Shown one piece after another: positions 20,241 through 31,702 of a DNA stretch of 64,000 nucleotides (its first letter is position 1; each line of letters begins with the position of its first letter). The notes under the pieces are model-generated. The model saw nothing but the letters and a program-made list of their open reading frames with translations. It was not told where the DNA came from and did no database searches. Location: the NCBI GenBank assembly GCA_022494885.1, contig JAGVSM010003730.1:372001-436000 (forward strand), written 5' to 3'. The translations under genes were made by a program, and so were the position numbers. This DNA is from Micrasema longulum. Taxonomy: Eukaryota; Arthropoda; Insecta; Trichoptera; Brachycentridae.

Positions 20241-20542
20241 GGTAATAAACCAAAATCAGTGATCGAATATCCCATTTCCAAGACAAACAAAAACGATTTT
20301 TCCGAGTACCTTAGCCTTGCACATGACACGTAAGGCTACTAAATACAGGGGTCCAAATATATTTATAAAAATAAATAAAAAATCCAAATCTTTTGTTCTG
20401 AATTGTATCAATTTTTTAAACTAAAAAATATTAATTTTTATATTTGAAGCACTAACTTCGCGGTTATTCATTGTGTACCGTGTGTCAACCAGCTAATAGC
20501 ATGCAAGCCAATGTCTGTTGGGTCCGCTAGTATTAAATAAAC

Positions 20543-21274
20543 ATGTTAGATTGTTTAAATTTATTTCAACAGAGAGAGAAAACATTTTTGAGAAGGGAAT
20601 ATGGTCTAGGCATTTACAGGGATTTTGACCCGTCATTGGCCGGTTTAAGTGGCCACTTTACACACTGTGTAACATTCACCATTCTGCCCGTGTTTCAACA
20701 TCCACATTTCCTCAACTCTTCCATCTGTTGACTTTTGTGAAGTAAATAAATAAATAAATTTAAAGTTAATCTAAAGAAATTTTTTGAACTCGTGTAAAAA
20801 CAACATTAAATTTTAATTAGTATGAATGTATTATTGTTTTATGTTTTTTCTTCATATATCCTATCTTTTTATTTTTCTTTTCATGTACTCGTATTTAAAA
20901 TTATATAAACTCTTATAAATAAACAACTATAATAGTGTAAGTCACTCTCCAAGCACAAGAGTTAGTCTCTTGTTTTGGAGAGTTACAGTGAAAACATTTA
21001 CTAGATGTGTAAAAGTAGATATGTTTAGAATTTTACAAAAACATGTAGTTTTTATGAAATTTATGAATAAAAAATAACAAATAGAGCTGAAACCTTTATC
21101 ACTTAAACCAGCCAATGACAGGTCATAAGCCCTATAAATGCCTAGACTTCCATATTCCTTTCTCAAAAATGTTTTCTTCTCTGTTGAATTAAATTTAAAT
21201 GTGAATAACTCCCTAGGGAGGAAATCCAGCCAGTCTGCAAGCATTTGGACATACTCAAACAATGTTAGATTGTT
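20543..21274 (+). mobile_element. FB1 element carrying an R3 repeat, with 13-bp target duplication
   Basis: ATGTTAGATTGTT occurs at 20543-20555 and again at 21262-21274. Between them: a left FB1 arm and core (+, 20556-20740), an R3 repeat (about 20760-21020) and the right FB1 arm (−, about 21085-21261) ending in TTTGGACATACTCAAACA. The left arm lacks the outer part; the right arm is complete. Noncoding. Confidence 0.82.
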
Positions 21275-21624
21275 CTTAGAATTTTGACACGGTACCTAAC
21301 TTTATATCTTTCTTATATTTGTGTTCATTTTACGCCGATTTTTTTTTGTAAAACGACGTTCACTGTACTTATATATTGAAAAGTATGCGGAACACAGTAA
21401 ATTAACTTTTGGGGGTTGTGGGGATTATTTTTCACATCAGCTTCTAACCGAATCCATTTCTATATGATGCCCGCACGGGCACAGGGCACAGAGTAACTCA
21501 AGATAATTTGTTATCAATTATTCTTTTCGGCGAAATGTGTTATCTTATTTCCTGTTTAGTTTTGGTGCAATTTATTTTTTACACTTTGGCGTATTATTGA
21601 ATCTACGATGCATGCAAGGGAAGC

Positions 21625-22815
21625 GATTTAATAATAATAATAATAATATTTGGCTGATTTATATAGCGCCATTTTTGTAAAAAATCACCTCAAGGGCGCT
21701 TTACAATTGTATATCTAAACTTGCATTCTAACTAAACTTAAGTGATACATTATATTTCCAGATTTAAAATTGAGGGTATGATAGTCTAAAGAAGCGGGAT
21801 TTTAGTTGGGATCTGAACTGACTGGGACTGTCGATGATTCGTAAGTTTGAAGGCAATCGGTTCCAGGCAGAGGGGCCGGCGGCGGCAAAAGCGCGATCTC
21901 CAAATCTAGTGTTTGGGGAGCGCCGGATTTCGACAAGTTTTCCTCTTCCTGAATCAAATGCTGACCTAAGAGTAGATTTTCTTTGACATGTATTTTCCCT
22001 AATACAAAGGTCCGATAGGTATTTTGGAGCCATTTCATGAAGGGATTTGAATACTGTCCAGCACAGCTTGTATTTTATTATCTCTGGGCTTTTTAACCAG
22101 CGCAAATCTCGAAGATGTTTGAGATGTGAGAATATTTTTTACTCCCGTAATAAGCCTCGCTGCTGCATTGAAAACAGATTGAAGTTTATTAGTTTGATAT
22201 TTTAGGAGATTTGCGTATATTCCATTACAGTAATCCAGACGCGAAACGACATAAGCATTTACAAGAGCTTTAGTTGCGTCTTTAGGAATATTTCTCCGCA
22301 CGGATTTGATCCGTCGGAGATGGAAGAAACCAGCACTTACCGTTTTATTGACCCGAGAATGAAGAGAAAGATCTGAATCTAAATGAACACCCAGTAGTTC
22401 AACATTTGTACTGGGGGTAAGATCACAACCTGTGATTGAAATTGGAGATTGGTCTAAAAGGTGTTGTCGCTTTTTTGTCGCTGTCAAAAGAAGCTCAGTT
22501 TTAGATGGATTGAGTTTGAGTCTGTTTGATGACATCCAGTTCTTGACGGTTTGGATGCATTGAGACACGCGATTTTTTAAATTGTTTATATCTTGAGGGG
22601 AGCACTAAAATTAGATTTGTTGGTCATCCGCATAACAGTGAGAAAGTAATCCGAATGAGTGAATAATTTTGGACACATCGTTAGCTGATGAATGTCGATA
22701 AATCGCAAGTGATCTCAGAGCAATAATGCCCCAAGCTATAGAGGAGCCCAAACGTAGGAAAACCATTCCATGACTATTGGGTAGTAAGTTAGCTACAGCT
22801 CGCAGCAAAATAATG
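21625..22815 (-). mobile_element. L2-clade LINE, C-terminal RT half and 3' tail
   Basis: The minus strand keeps the YADD box (GLLSHCYADDQQI near 22615), then KNWMSSNRLKLNPSKTELLL, NVELLGVHLDSDLSLHSRVN, VVSRLDYCNGIYANLLKYQ and FAAAGPSAWNRLPSNLRIID at the end of the RT ORF. There are frame changes near 22608 and 22080. The tail carries the L2-type stem GCGCC...GGCGCTATATAA and ends in AATAATAATAATAATA. 5'-truncated. Confidence 0.9.
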
Positions 22816-22938
22816 GGCCTTTCTTAGGTCGGGAATTTCCAAATGGATATTAATTTGCATTGTAAATACTTTTAAATATGTACTTTTGTAAAACATTTAA
22901 GTTTGTAAGTGAAAATTCTTGATGGAAGTTCATTGTAA

Positions 22939-23371
22939 TTTATTATATAAATAAAACACGAGTGATACTTTAATCCACAAATTTGGAATATCCAGTGACC
23001 GGTTTCATCGCTTTCGCGACATCTTCGAGACTGGTATCTTTATTAAAAAGTTAAATGTATTTATACAGAACAGAGGTAAGGATACATAATTCAAAGTTAT
23101 ATGTAAGTAAATTAAATAAAGTTATTTTTATCTTAAGGATCATTATCAACAAATTTTCTTTGGGTTAACTAATGGATTGATATAATGCTATTTTAATGAG
23201 TTTCGAATTTTCTTTGGGTTAACTAATGGATTGATATAATTCTATTTTCAACTTATTTTCAACTTAATAAAGATACCAGTCTCGAAGATGTCGCGAAAGC
23301 GATGAAACCGGTCACTGGATATTCCAAATTTGTGGATTAAAGTATCACTCGTGTTTTATTTATATAATAAA
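22939..23371. mobile_element. Foldback element with perfect 107-bp arms and hammerhead-like motif
   Basis: 22939-23045 and 23265-23371 are exact inverted copies over 107 bp. Each arm contains a 43-nt segment (23276-23318 on +, 22992-23034 on −) that can fold into three stems around GAAGA and GAAAC elements as in hammerhead ribozymes. The 219-bp centre contains a 35-bp exact direct repeat (23152-23186 and 23206-23240). No coding potential. The design resembles terminal repeats of Penelope-like elements, but no Penelope RT is seen. Confidence 0.85.
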
Positions 23372-23559
23372 TGTACTTTTGTATTTATTATTGCGGGGTT
23401 ATTCCAATTTATTTTTCTATAATTCGCCTATATTTATTTAATCAAACTAAAAATACATGTGTGTTTATTTTTTTATTTATTTTATTCACAATACACTTAT
23501 GTTACATTTATTGAGACATATAACATAACCAGGCAAGAGAAGTGTGCTTGTCAATTTAA

Positions 23560-24483
23560 TTGATGGATGCATCAAGAAAAGAGGAAACTGGATGGCTGAA
23601 AACTGAACAACTGCGGGTGGCTTCAGCCAGACGACAGAATTTGAGCCAGGATACGGCTCTACCCAATGTAGGGAGTACCGCTTTACCCACCGTTAAACTA
23701 CTGGGAGTTTTACTCAATTCTGACCTTTCTCTTGAAGCTCAAATTAGTAGAACGATAAGTTCATGCTTCTACCAGCTGAGACAAATTAAATGTATACGCA
23801 AAAATTTGCCGGTTGATGCCGCCCGTCAATTAATAAATGCGTTTGTAGTGTCTAGAGTCGATTATTGTAATGGTATCTATGCAGGTCTACCAATGAACAA
23901 AATGACTCGCCTACAATCTGTATTGAATGCCGCAGCGAGACTTATTTTCGGAATCTCTAAGTTCAGTCATATCACTCCACTACTTCGGGAACTACACTGG
24001 CTACGTTTTCCACAGAGGGTCGAATACAAACTCTGTTGGCTTATGTATAAGTCACTGCACAACTCTGCTCCGGAATATCTAAGGGAACTATGCATTCCAG
24101 ATGAACTAGCTGACAGGCGTCTCACGCTTAGATCAGCTACGTCTACGGCGAGAGGAAAAGTTATTATACCTCTACGCAAACAGCACACTAAATTTAGTAA
24201 ACGCGCATTTGCGGTCGCAGGCCCTATGGCATGGATTGCTCTCCCAGCAGAGGTGCGAGGCTGTGAAAGTGAAGTGATGTTTCGGAAAAAACTTAAAACC
24301 CACCTGTTTTCTAAATCATTTGAATAAATCCGTAGCATGTGACAACAAAATAAATTGTTTAATTTAAATTACAAATTTAAAAGCTTCAATTAAATTAATT
24401 TAACAATAGAATCACTATGTAAAGCGCCCTTGAGGTATTTTATTACGAAAATGGCGCTATATAAGTTATCCATAATAATAATA
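23560..24483 (+). mobile_element. L2-clade LINE, C-terminal ORF and 3' tail
   Basis: A 255-codon open frame: VKLLGVLLNSDLSLEAQISR, FVVSRVDYCNGIYAGLPMN, RLQSVLNAAARLIFGISKF, RELHWLRFPQRVEYKLCWL and VAGPMAWIALPAEVRGCES, ending at a stop at 24325. The tail has AAAGCGCCCTTGAGG, a paired GGCGCTATATAA and AATAATAATAA. The RT catalytic part is missing (5'-truncated). Confidence 0.9.
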
Positions 24484-24589
24484 AATCCCAACTCCATGGA
24501 ACCAAAGTCCGTAAAATAAAATAATATCGCTTGATTCTGCCCTATCAACATATAAGACTATTAAGGCGTAAGAAAGTTGCCGCTTTAAA

Positions 24590-25640
24590 AAAATAATTAG
24601 TTATTATATTTTTTTCCATTTGTTATACTATCTTTCTGAGTGTATGTATGGAGACGTTAAAGGAGTTGGCTTGGTAATCAATCGGTAGATAAATACAGAC
24701 GATCGTTAAGGGGGAGTGGCCTGAAAATTGCTAAAATGTGATATTTCGATGGGATATTTAAAGTACTTGTAGTAGTCCTAGCCAAAGTATAAAAATACCT
24801 TGTCAAAATTCAAACTTTCTTTTAGGGCTCAATATCTTTTATATTTTTATTTTTATCTTGCAAGTTAGTGAAAAAAATTCTCAAAGATTATGAAATCACT
24901 GAAAACAGTCATTTTTAGAATAGATATTTAACGTATTTGTAAATATGGTACGACCTTATTTTTTAGTTTATCGTTGCTTAAATCTGAAATCTTCTTCTAA
25001 GGCTCAATATCTCGTTTTTTTCAAAAATAAGTTTTGCTGGGTCATTATATCGTATAAACTGTCGCCATTTTAAGGGTGTAAAAATCCTATTCAAATCTTC
25101 ATACAAAAAAGCCAGATTACAAATGTCGATTTATTCACGTTCCACTCGCCGAGGACAGAGATAATGTAGAACTATTACTAGGCCGAGGACGGTGGACGTC
25201 CCTGGCGCTGAGTCCACGCAACTTTTTTCAAACAAAAAAAATACGGTATTTTTATATACATATACAACAAATCGCAACAAATCGCGTCTTGGTAATTGTC
25301 AAAAGTCATGTAAAAATCATTTTCAAGTGAGAATTTTTTGCTTAAATTGGGATTTATTGGAGTTTATAATCGCTTTAAAGCGGGCGCTTTTATCACAGAA
25401 GCCTATTTAACGCGGACTATTTTTTTGCGGTCATTCATTGGTTTGTTTCGATCATATGATGTCGAGATGACAAGCAGGTAGAATATTCCGAGGTAGATAC
25501 AGATAGTACAGAAATTAAGTTTACCGTCTCGTTACGTAAAGATGAAGATAGCGTTCATAATTGAGGCCCCGAGTACCTACAGCCCATTGTTTTGCTGCAA
25601 ACTAAAGCTAACTTCGTGATTGATAATGCTAGAATAACTT
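24590..25640 (+). repeat. R4 repeat, about 1 kb, unknown type
   Basis: Ends match an inverted, internally shortened copy at 41040-41480: CAGACGATCGTTAAG near the left end and GATCATATGATGTCGA near the right. Interior noncoding with some tandem-like GGCTCAATATCT motifs. Confidence 0.6.
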
Positions 25641-26011
25641 TTGTCCCCATAGGCGGCTCTATAAGCAGTAGCGCGTTGTTCCTCCGAATTTCTGGCTCTA
25701 ATTAATCATTAATTTTATGTTGTGTAAATCGGCGCGGCCATTATTAGAAAAATTGTACTGTGGCAGTAACAAAATGGTCGCCGGCCGATTGTGAGGTCAA
25801 TCAGGGTTAAATATTTCGTATCTACACCCACATACCGAACTGTTTCATTAATTTATTTACAATGATTATTATTTATTATCTTTTTAATATGTATGTCACT
25901 GACTACAGTAGAAAGGAGAAAGATTTATGGAAGAGCTTTGAGAAAAAAGGCGTTCTGACTTCTCTTCATACGAACGTATTTTCTGTATTTTCTCTCTGGA
26001 TTATGGCACTA

Positions 26012-26473
26012 TAGTCCTTAAAATATAGCTCGATTAGAATGACATTTGTCAGCAAAAGTGACGACATAACTTTGTAGTAACGTCAAAGGAGTTATTTATA
26101 TTGACACACGAAAATCATTCGTATCTGGCGTGTTAATCATTTTTTTCAATACAATGCTTGACACATAAATAAGCATAAATATACAAAATCAGCTTTAAAA
26201 CAAAAAAAAAACAAAAATAAACCTAATTACTAACGACGTACTTACAAGGTTACATCATTTTGCAAAAAACGTTAGAAATGGGACAAATTGATCGAATAAA
26301 AATATAATTAATTTGATGTTCTTTATGAAAAAAGTATAAATGTCTGGTTTTTTGCTGAATAATTGTCTTAAGCACACTATAGTAGGCTTGTTTTTGCGTT
26401 TTTATATCAATTTTCGGAAACAGAGTTTCATGATTGCATGAAATAACTGATAAAATCGATTTGATCAGTGATT
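26012..26473 (+). mobile_element. MITE-A, right-truncated copy
   Basis: TATAGTCCTTAAAATATAGC at the left, then the MITE-A body to ATTTGATCAGTGATT, where a SINE-B begins. The missing right end is not found beyond the SINE. Confidence 0.8.
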
Positions 26474-26700
26474 GGTGGCCTCCGTGTAGTGGTCAAGACG
26501 CCTGACTCACACACGGGAGGTTCCGGGTTCATTTCCAGATGAGAACACAAAAAATTAAATGTGATTTTTCTCAAGCCTGGGTGTTCTGTGATGTAATTTA
26601 CAACTGTAATAGGGCCTTTTCATGTTTGCCGCAACCATTATTTGTTGAACTGTAGCTCATATGGCGTTCTTGTCTAAGAACTACTTTATCGAATTATTAA
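26474..26700 (+). mobile_element. SINE-B, tRNA-derived
   Basis: Head GGCCTCCGTGTAGTGGTCAA with box B GGTTCCGGGTTCATTTCC; body TTCTCAAGCCTGGGTGTTCT and GTGATGTAATTTACAACTGT. Same family as 48430-48672 and related to 7343-7560. Confidence 0.82.
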
Positions 26701-26859
26701 TTCAAGAGCAAAATTGTCGTTTGAGCATATTTTTAATGACTAACTAATAAAATATTCATCTTAAAACAATGAGGAAGTTCAGTGGTTTTTAAAAAAAATA
26801 ATATTTGTCAATAGACTGTTAAACTATGTCATTTTTTTATTTTTATATATCGTATTATC

Positions 26860-27760
26860 GGCGCTACGATTTTTCAAAGTTTTGTATTTCTGAAATAACT
26901 CCGCGTGTAACGTCAGAGGTTCATTTCCGCTTATTCTCATTCAGTTCTTCCCATTGGTCCAGAAGCGACAAGCATACCGGAAATCTTCCATAACTCTCAG
27001 ATCATAGGTCGATTCACATGAACCAGTGACGTCATTTAAAGTAGTGCGTTTTTATCAAAATATTTTTTATTATATTTTTTTTATTTAAATCTTAAAATAG
27101 GGCACACATATCATACATATTGTTATGTGTGTTCTAATAATAACATTGCAAATATACTTAATTTATAAATTGTTTATCACATATGTCTTGACCATTATTT
27201 TAAATTTTTATATGTTTTTTTCTTCATAAATATTTTTTTCCGTTTCGTAATACTTTTTAATTGCTTTAAATAAAATTGAATTTTGTGACTTTGCCTTTTT
27301 CCTAAATGGAAGTCTAATTTTGTTCTTTCCTCTAGTATTGTGATCGTGTTCATGTTGGTTCCGATCATTTTTTTTCCAAAATTCTGTTTTTTATTAGAGT
27401 TTATAATTTTATGAACAAATATCATTGTATTGTAAAATATTCTTTGTTTATATGTTAATAATTTCATTTCATTTACCATCGACTTTACCCTCGTATATCT
27501 GTTTTTTTCAAAATTATTCTAAAGGCTTTATTTTGTAATACAGTTAGTTTATCTATGTTTTCTTTGTTTGATAAAAAATAAAATGCTACTACAGTAGTTA
27601 ACGTGTGGTTCGATAATTGCTTTGTAAATAGTTTTGCAGGAGTCCTTATCAATAAATCTTCTGATCCTATTTTCCGTACATTTTCAAGAAACTTTGCCGT
27701 ACAATTTAATGCTCTAATTTTTACCCCGCGTATGGAAACATTTTTTGTATCCATTTCCCG
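26860..27760 (-). repeat. Repeat AB split by a LINE 3' end
   Basis: Part A (26860-27050: ATAACTCCGCGTGTAACGTC, CCCATTGGTCC) and part B (27641-27760: TACATTTTCAAGAAACTTTG) lie together at 60975-61310. Here the LINE 27063-27640 separates them. On the minus strand part B reads VKIRALNCTAKFLENVRKIG. Function unknown. Confidence 0.6.
27063..27640 (-). mobile_element. CR1/Jockey-group LINE (family C1) 3' end
   Basis: The minus strand shows KENIDKLTVLQNKAFRIILK, VNEMKLLTYKQRIFYNTMIF and VHKIINSNKK, nearly identical to 30862-31470. Frameshifts interrupt the frame. T-rich 3' tail at the left. Confidence 0.82.
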
Positions 27761-28199
27761 TAGGGCTGAAGTTCCTCATTGGGCAAATTTACCCGCCAAA
27801 CTTTATTTGTTTTCATACAAGCAATTTATAGGCTTTAGGGTTGTCAAAATCTAGTTGATAACTTAAGAAAAATTAAAAAATCTTGTTTATTTAAAGAAAT
27901 GTTTTATTTAAGTACACATGCCAATGATCTTAGCCTTAATTACCCAAATGTCATATTTTAATATCAGGTAGGTACACACATTTTTCGAAATGGCAAATAC
28001 TTATACCTATATTGTGAGGAATAATAACTGCTTCAAGTTATTATTCCTCACAACGTATAGTTAGTTAATGAACAACTAAGAAGGTTAAAACTAGACGACA
28101 TCAATTTTAAAATTTATATAAATTATTTCGGAATCAAAGTCCATAGCTACGAAAGTGAAAAAATATCGTTTGAGGATGGATAATAATGGAGGCTGGTTA

Positions 28200-29720
28200 A
28201 CTCCAGATAATAATGTTTGGATAATTTATATAGCGCCACTTTTGTGAAAATCACCTCAAGGGCGCTGTACAATAAATAAATAAAACACGTCTTGCAGCTA
28301 CAGAGCGCATTTTTTTTATTTTTTTTTTATTTATTTACAATTTTAAAAAACCCGTTAGGGTTACATTAGAAATTTAATATTGTCTAGTCATTTTATGTCT
28401 TGTCTAGTCTAGTTAGTTCAGTCATCATGTGCTTTTTTAGATTGATTTTAAATTTGTCTCCAGTAAAAGTTTTCAAGTAGTAAGGTAAGTCGTTGTAGTG
28501 TTTAAGTCCATTATGTAGTATTTTTTACTGTCCTGTGTTTGTCTTTGCTTTTCCAATATGATAGTGTTGTTGTTGTCTGGTGTTATATTTGTGTATGTCA
28601 GCATTTTTGACTAATATTATGTCGTCGTCTTGTGTGTTTCCCAGTGTTATTTTGTGTACAATTTTTAAGGTCTCAATTTTAGTCAAGTAGTTTATGTCAA
28701 ACTGGTGTGTTTTTTTGTACAGTTCAGTCGTAGAGGTCAGGTAGGGTAGGTTGTATGTTAGTTTAAGAATTTTATTTTGTTGTCTTTGTATTCTTGCTAT
28801 GTCTGTCTTGTTACCAGTTCCCCAGAAGGCGTGGACGGTTGGGATTCTAGTTCCTCCTTTCCAATTATGATATATATGAGGTAGATAACAGAACGTCTTG
28901 CAGCTACAGAGCGCATGGGCAATAAGAAATCAAGCCCCTATTAACATTTTTTATTTTTTTATTTGACAATGAATTTTAGAGTTTAAGTGATATTTTAAAA
29001 ACGAAATAAAAAGCAAATTTATAAAATTAGAATTTAGATAACAACAAGTCTTGCAGCTACTGAGCGCATGGACGGTTGAAATTCTAGAACCCATTTACTA
29101 AATTTAGATATTTGATAACATTTACATAATTTGATAGCTAACATCACAAAAAGTCTTGCAGCTTCAAAACGCATCGACAAATGGAATTTCAACAACACAA
29201 GAATGATTTTAAAAAGTTAATAATAAAAAATAATTTTAAGAAACGCAATAATAATACATTGAGCAAAGAACTAGTAAGTATGGCAATTAAGTGAACATGT
29301 AATAGCACAAAAAGTAAAATATAAAAAAATAAACAAAGATAGCATTCTTTATATATATACAGTTGGATAATTTATATAGCGCCATTTTTGTGAAAATCAC
29401 CTCAAGGGCGCTGTACAATTAATCAATATCCCAGTACGTCTTGCAGCTACAGAGCGCATGGACGGTTGGGATTCTAGTTCCTCGTTTTCAATTAAGATCA
29501 ATAAAAAATTATAACAGATAGGAGCTAGATTACAGGACGTCTTGCAGCTACAGAGCGCATAGACAGTTAGAAATTTAGCCCCCATTTACACATTTTAAAA
29601 ATTGTCAAATAAATTTAGTGTATTATTGATCCTAAAAAAAATAAAAATAATATGAATAGTAAAAAGGAGTAAAATTACAACACGTCTTGCAGCTACTAAG
29701 CGCATAGACGATTCCTTAAC
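28200..29720 (-). mobile_element. Two SINE-like units with L2-type 3' tail and repeated body boxes
   Basis: Two units lie in tandem on the minus strand: 28200-28313 plus 28836-29360, and 29361-29720. Each ends (left edge) in the L2-type tail, TATAGCGCC and CCTCAAGGGCGCTGTACAAT. The body contains a 22-bp box, GTCTTGCAGCTACAGAGCGC AT, seen near 28290, 28893, 29049, 29154, 29437, 29541 and 29685, with spacers of about 80-150 bp. A second box, GGACGGTTGGGATTCTAG, often follows. Noncoding. Confidence 0.78.
28314..28835 (-). mobile_element. CR1/Jockey-group LINE 3' end inserted in the L2-tailed array
   Basis: The minus strand reads AFWGTGNKTDIARIQRQQNK, ILKLTYNLPYLTSTTELYKK and YNTRQQQHYHIGKAKTNTGQ, then YNDLPYYLKTFTGDKFKINL, with one stop. 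The left edge is the 3' tail (TTTATTTATTTAC). It interrupts a body box between GAGCGCAT and GTGGACGG. Confidence 0.78.
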
Positions 29721-30119
29721 TTATTATTAAGGTTAACAAGACAATAGACGATATTCAAACTCAAACTCGTCCCTATTTTATTTTCAGTAAACAGGGTATA
29801 TTGTCTTTTTCCTAGTAAATAACACTATATGAAATCATGAAAATGATCTAATATAGAAACAAATTGTACACCATACAAAAAATGAGAAATGCTTCAGAAT
29901 CTATAAAAAGCAATATAAGGAATATACAAACACATTATCAAATGAATTAAGAAAGGCAAAGAAGAATTAAATTAAATTATCCACAATAATGATAACATTT
30001 TTGAAAATCTAAAATACCCAATGTGTGCAAAACCTTCATAATAGTTTTAATTTAATTTTAACTAATTATTAAAATAAGAAAGTGACAACCCTAACACATT
30101 TTTTCGTTTGGGCAAAATT

Positions 30120-30745
30120 GACAACCCAGAGGCTCAACTTATGCCTTTTAATTTGTCCATCGTTATAATTCTTGATTTAAGCTACTAACATTCTATGTCA
30201 ATCGCATAAATCACATTGAATCAGTCCAACATCGCTCGCTTCGAAAAGTAGCGTGGATGCTCGGACTAGAGAGAGATAATTATTCTTATGCTGAAATAGA
30301 GTCAATGTTAAATATTTCTAGTCTACAAAAACGTAGAACTAATATTGACTCCATATATATGTTCGGCATACTAAATGGTATAATCGATGTTCCATCATTA
30401 CTGGGACAAGTCAAATTCAATATTCCGACTCGTAGATTGAGAAACAATGAAGTACTGAAGTTCATCGATCAGCATAGAACAAACTATGGCCTAAATTCTC
30501 CAATGACCCGCCTTTGTCGTATTGTTAACTCGAGACAAGATCTGGACTTTTTTGGTTTAAGTTTACAGCTGTTTAAACGAGCACTAAATAAATAGTCCAG
30601 ATCTTGTCTCGATGTCCCTTATGTTTGTCAATGCTTCTTTCTTTTTTTTTTTTTCAAATGTTTTAAACTATTCTTTTATTGTAATATTTAAACCTTATAA
30701 ATTGTATACATGGACAATGTCCGTTAATAAATAAATAAATAACAG
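30120..30745 (+). mobile_element. Jockey-group LINE 3' end
   Basis: Reads VNRINHIESVQHRSLRKVAW, LGLERDNYSYAEIESMLNIS, RTNYGLNSPMTRLCRIVNSR and FFGLSLQLFKRALNK at the stop (30595), then a 3' UTR and an AATAAATAAATAA tail. The frame is open from 30257. Confidence 0.87.
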
Positions 30746-30861
30746 CACATAATATAAACAGGAAATGATCTAAAAACCTTTGTCTATATTATGCAACAAG
30801 AAAAACTTACATTTGTCTTTGCTGTCGATTAGTATATTAAAAAACACGGAGTCGTAATTTA

Positions 30862-31470
30862 ATTTTATTTTTTTATTTAAATCTTAAAGTAGGGCACAGA
30901 TATCATACATATTGTTATGTGTGTTCTAATAATAACATTGCAAATATATTTAATTTATAAATTGTTTATCACATATGTCTTGACCATTATTTTAAATTTT
31001 GATATGTTTTTTTCTTCATAAATATTTTTTCCATTTCGTAATACTTTTTAATTGCTTTAAATAAAATGGAATTTTGTGACTTTGCCTTTTTCCTAAATGG
31101 AAGTCTAATTTTGTTCTTTTCTCTAGTATTGTGATCGTGTTCATGCTGGTTCCGATCAATTTTTTTCCAAAATTCTGTTTTTTTATTAGAGTTTATAATT
31201 TTATGAACAAATATCATTGTATTGTAAAATATTCTTTGTTTATATGTTAATAATTTCATTTCATTTACCATCGACTTTACCCTCGTATATCTGTTTTTTT
31301 TCAAAATGATTCTAAAGGCTTTATTTTGTAATACAGTTAGTTTATCTATGTTTTCTTTGTTTGATAAAAATAAAATGCTACTACAGTAGTTAACGTGTGG
31401 TTCAATAATTGCTTTGTAAATGGCCCGCAACAAATTAAACGCGCACTTTGACAGGTTCTGCCAAGCCACT
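30862..31470 (-). mobile_element. CR1/Jockey-group LINE (family C1) 3' end, second copy
   Basis: Open for 160 codons on the minus strand: LLRAIYKAIIEPHVNYCSSI, LTVLQNKAFRIILKKNRYTR and FVHKIINSNKKTEFWKK. Some 95% similar by eye to 27063-27640 and starting at the same 3' end. Confidence 0.85.
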
Positions 31471-31624
31471 GAGTAAAGTTAGTGACTAGCTTCTTAGGGA
31501 AGTTAGTGACATAAATCTACTTTCGTCCTTAATGTACCAAATTTGCCGAAATCAAATGGAAATATATTTTTTAAAGGTTGATCATAGATTAGACTTTTTG
31601 GGCAAAATATCCAGCCAGGGAAAA

Positions 31625-31702
31625 GTTGGACGGTTTCGCGGTATTGATATTTCTGAAGTCAGTTGTGCTTTTGTTAATAAATCCAAGGAGTTGGATTTAT
31701 TA
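31625..31702 (-). mobile_element. LINE J1 small fragment
   Basis: GATATTTCTGAAGTCAGTTG and GTTAATAAATCCAAGGAGTT match J1 at 19590-19650. It abuts the RTE copy that begins at 31703. Confidence 0.75.

Noticed and set aside
23967..24338. 123-codon minus-strand frame
   Set aside because: Shadow of the L2 ORF on the + strand, which has the RT-C-terminal motifs.
28290..29715. CRISPR-like array of repeated boxes
   Set aside because: Boxes diverge, spacing is irregular (about 105-600 bp) and the setting is eukaryotic.
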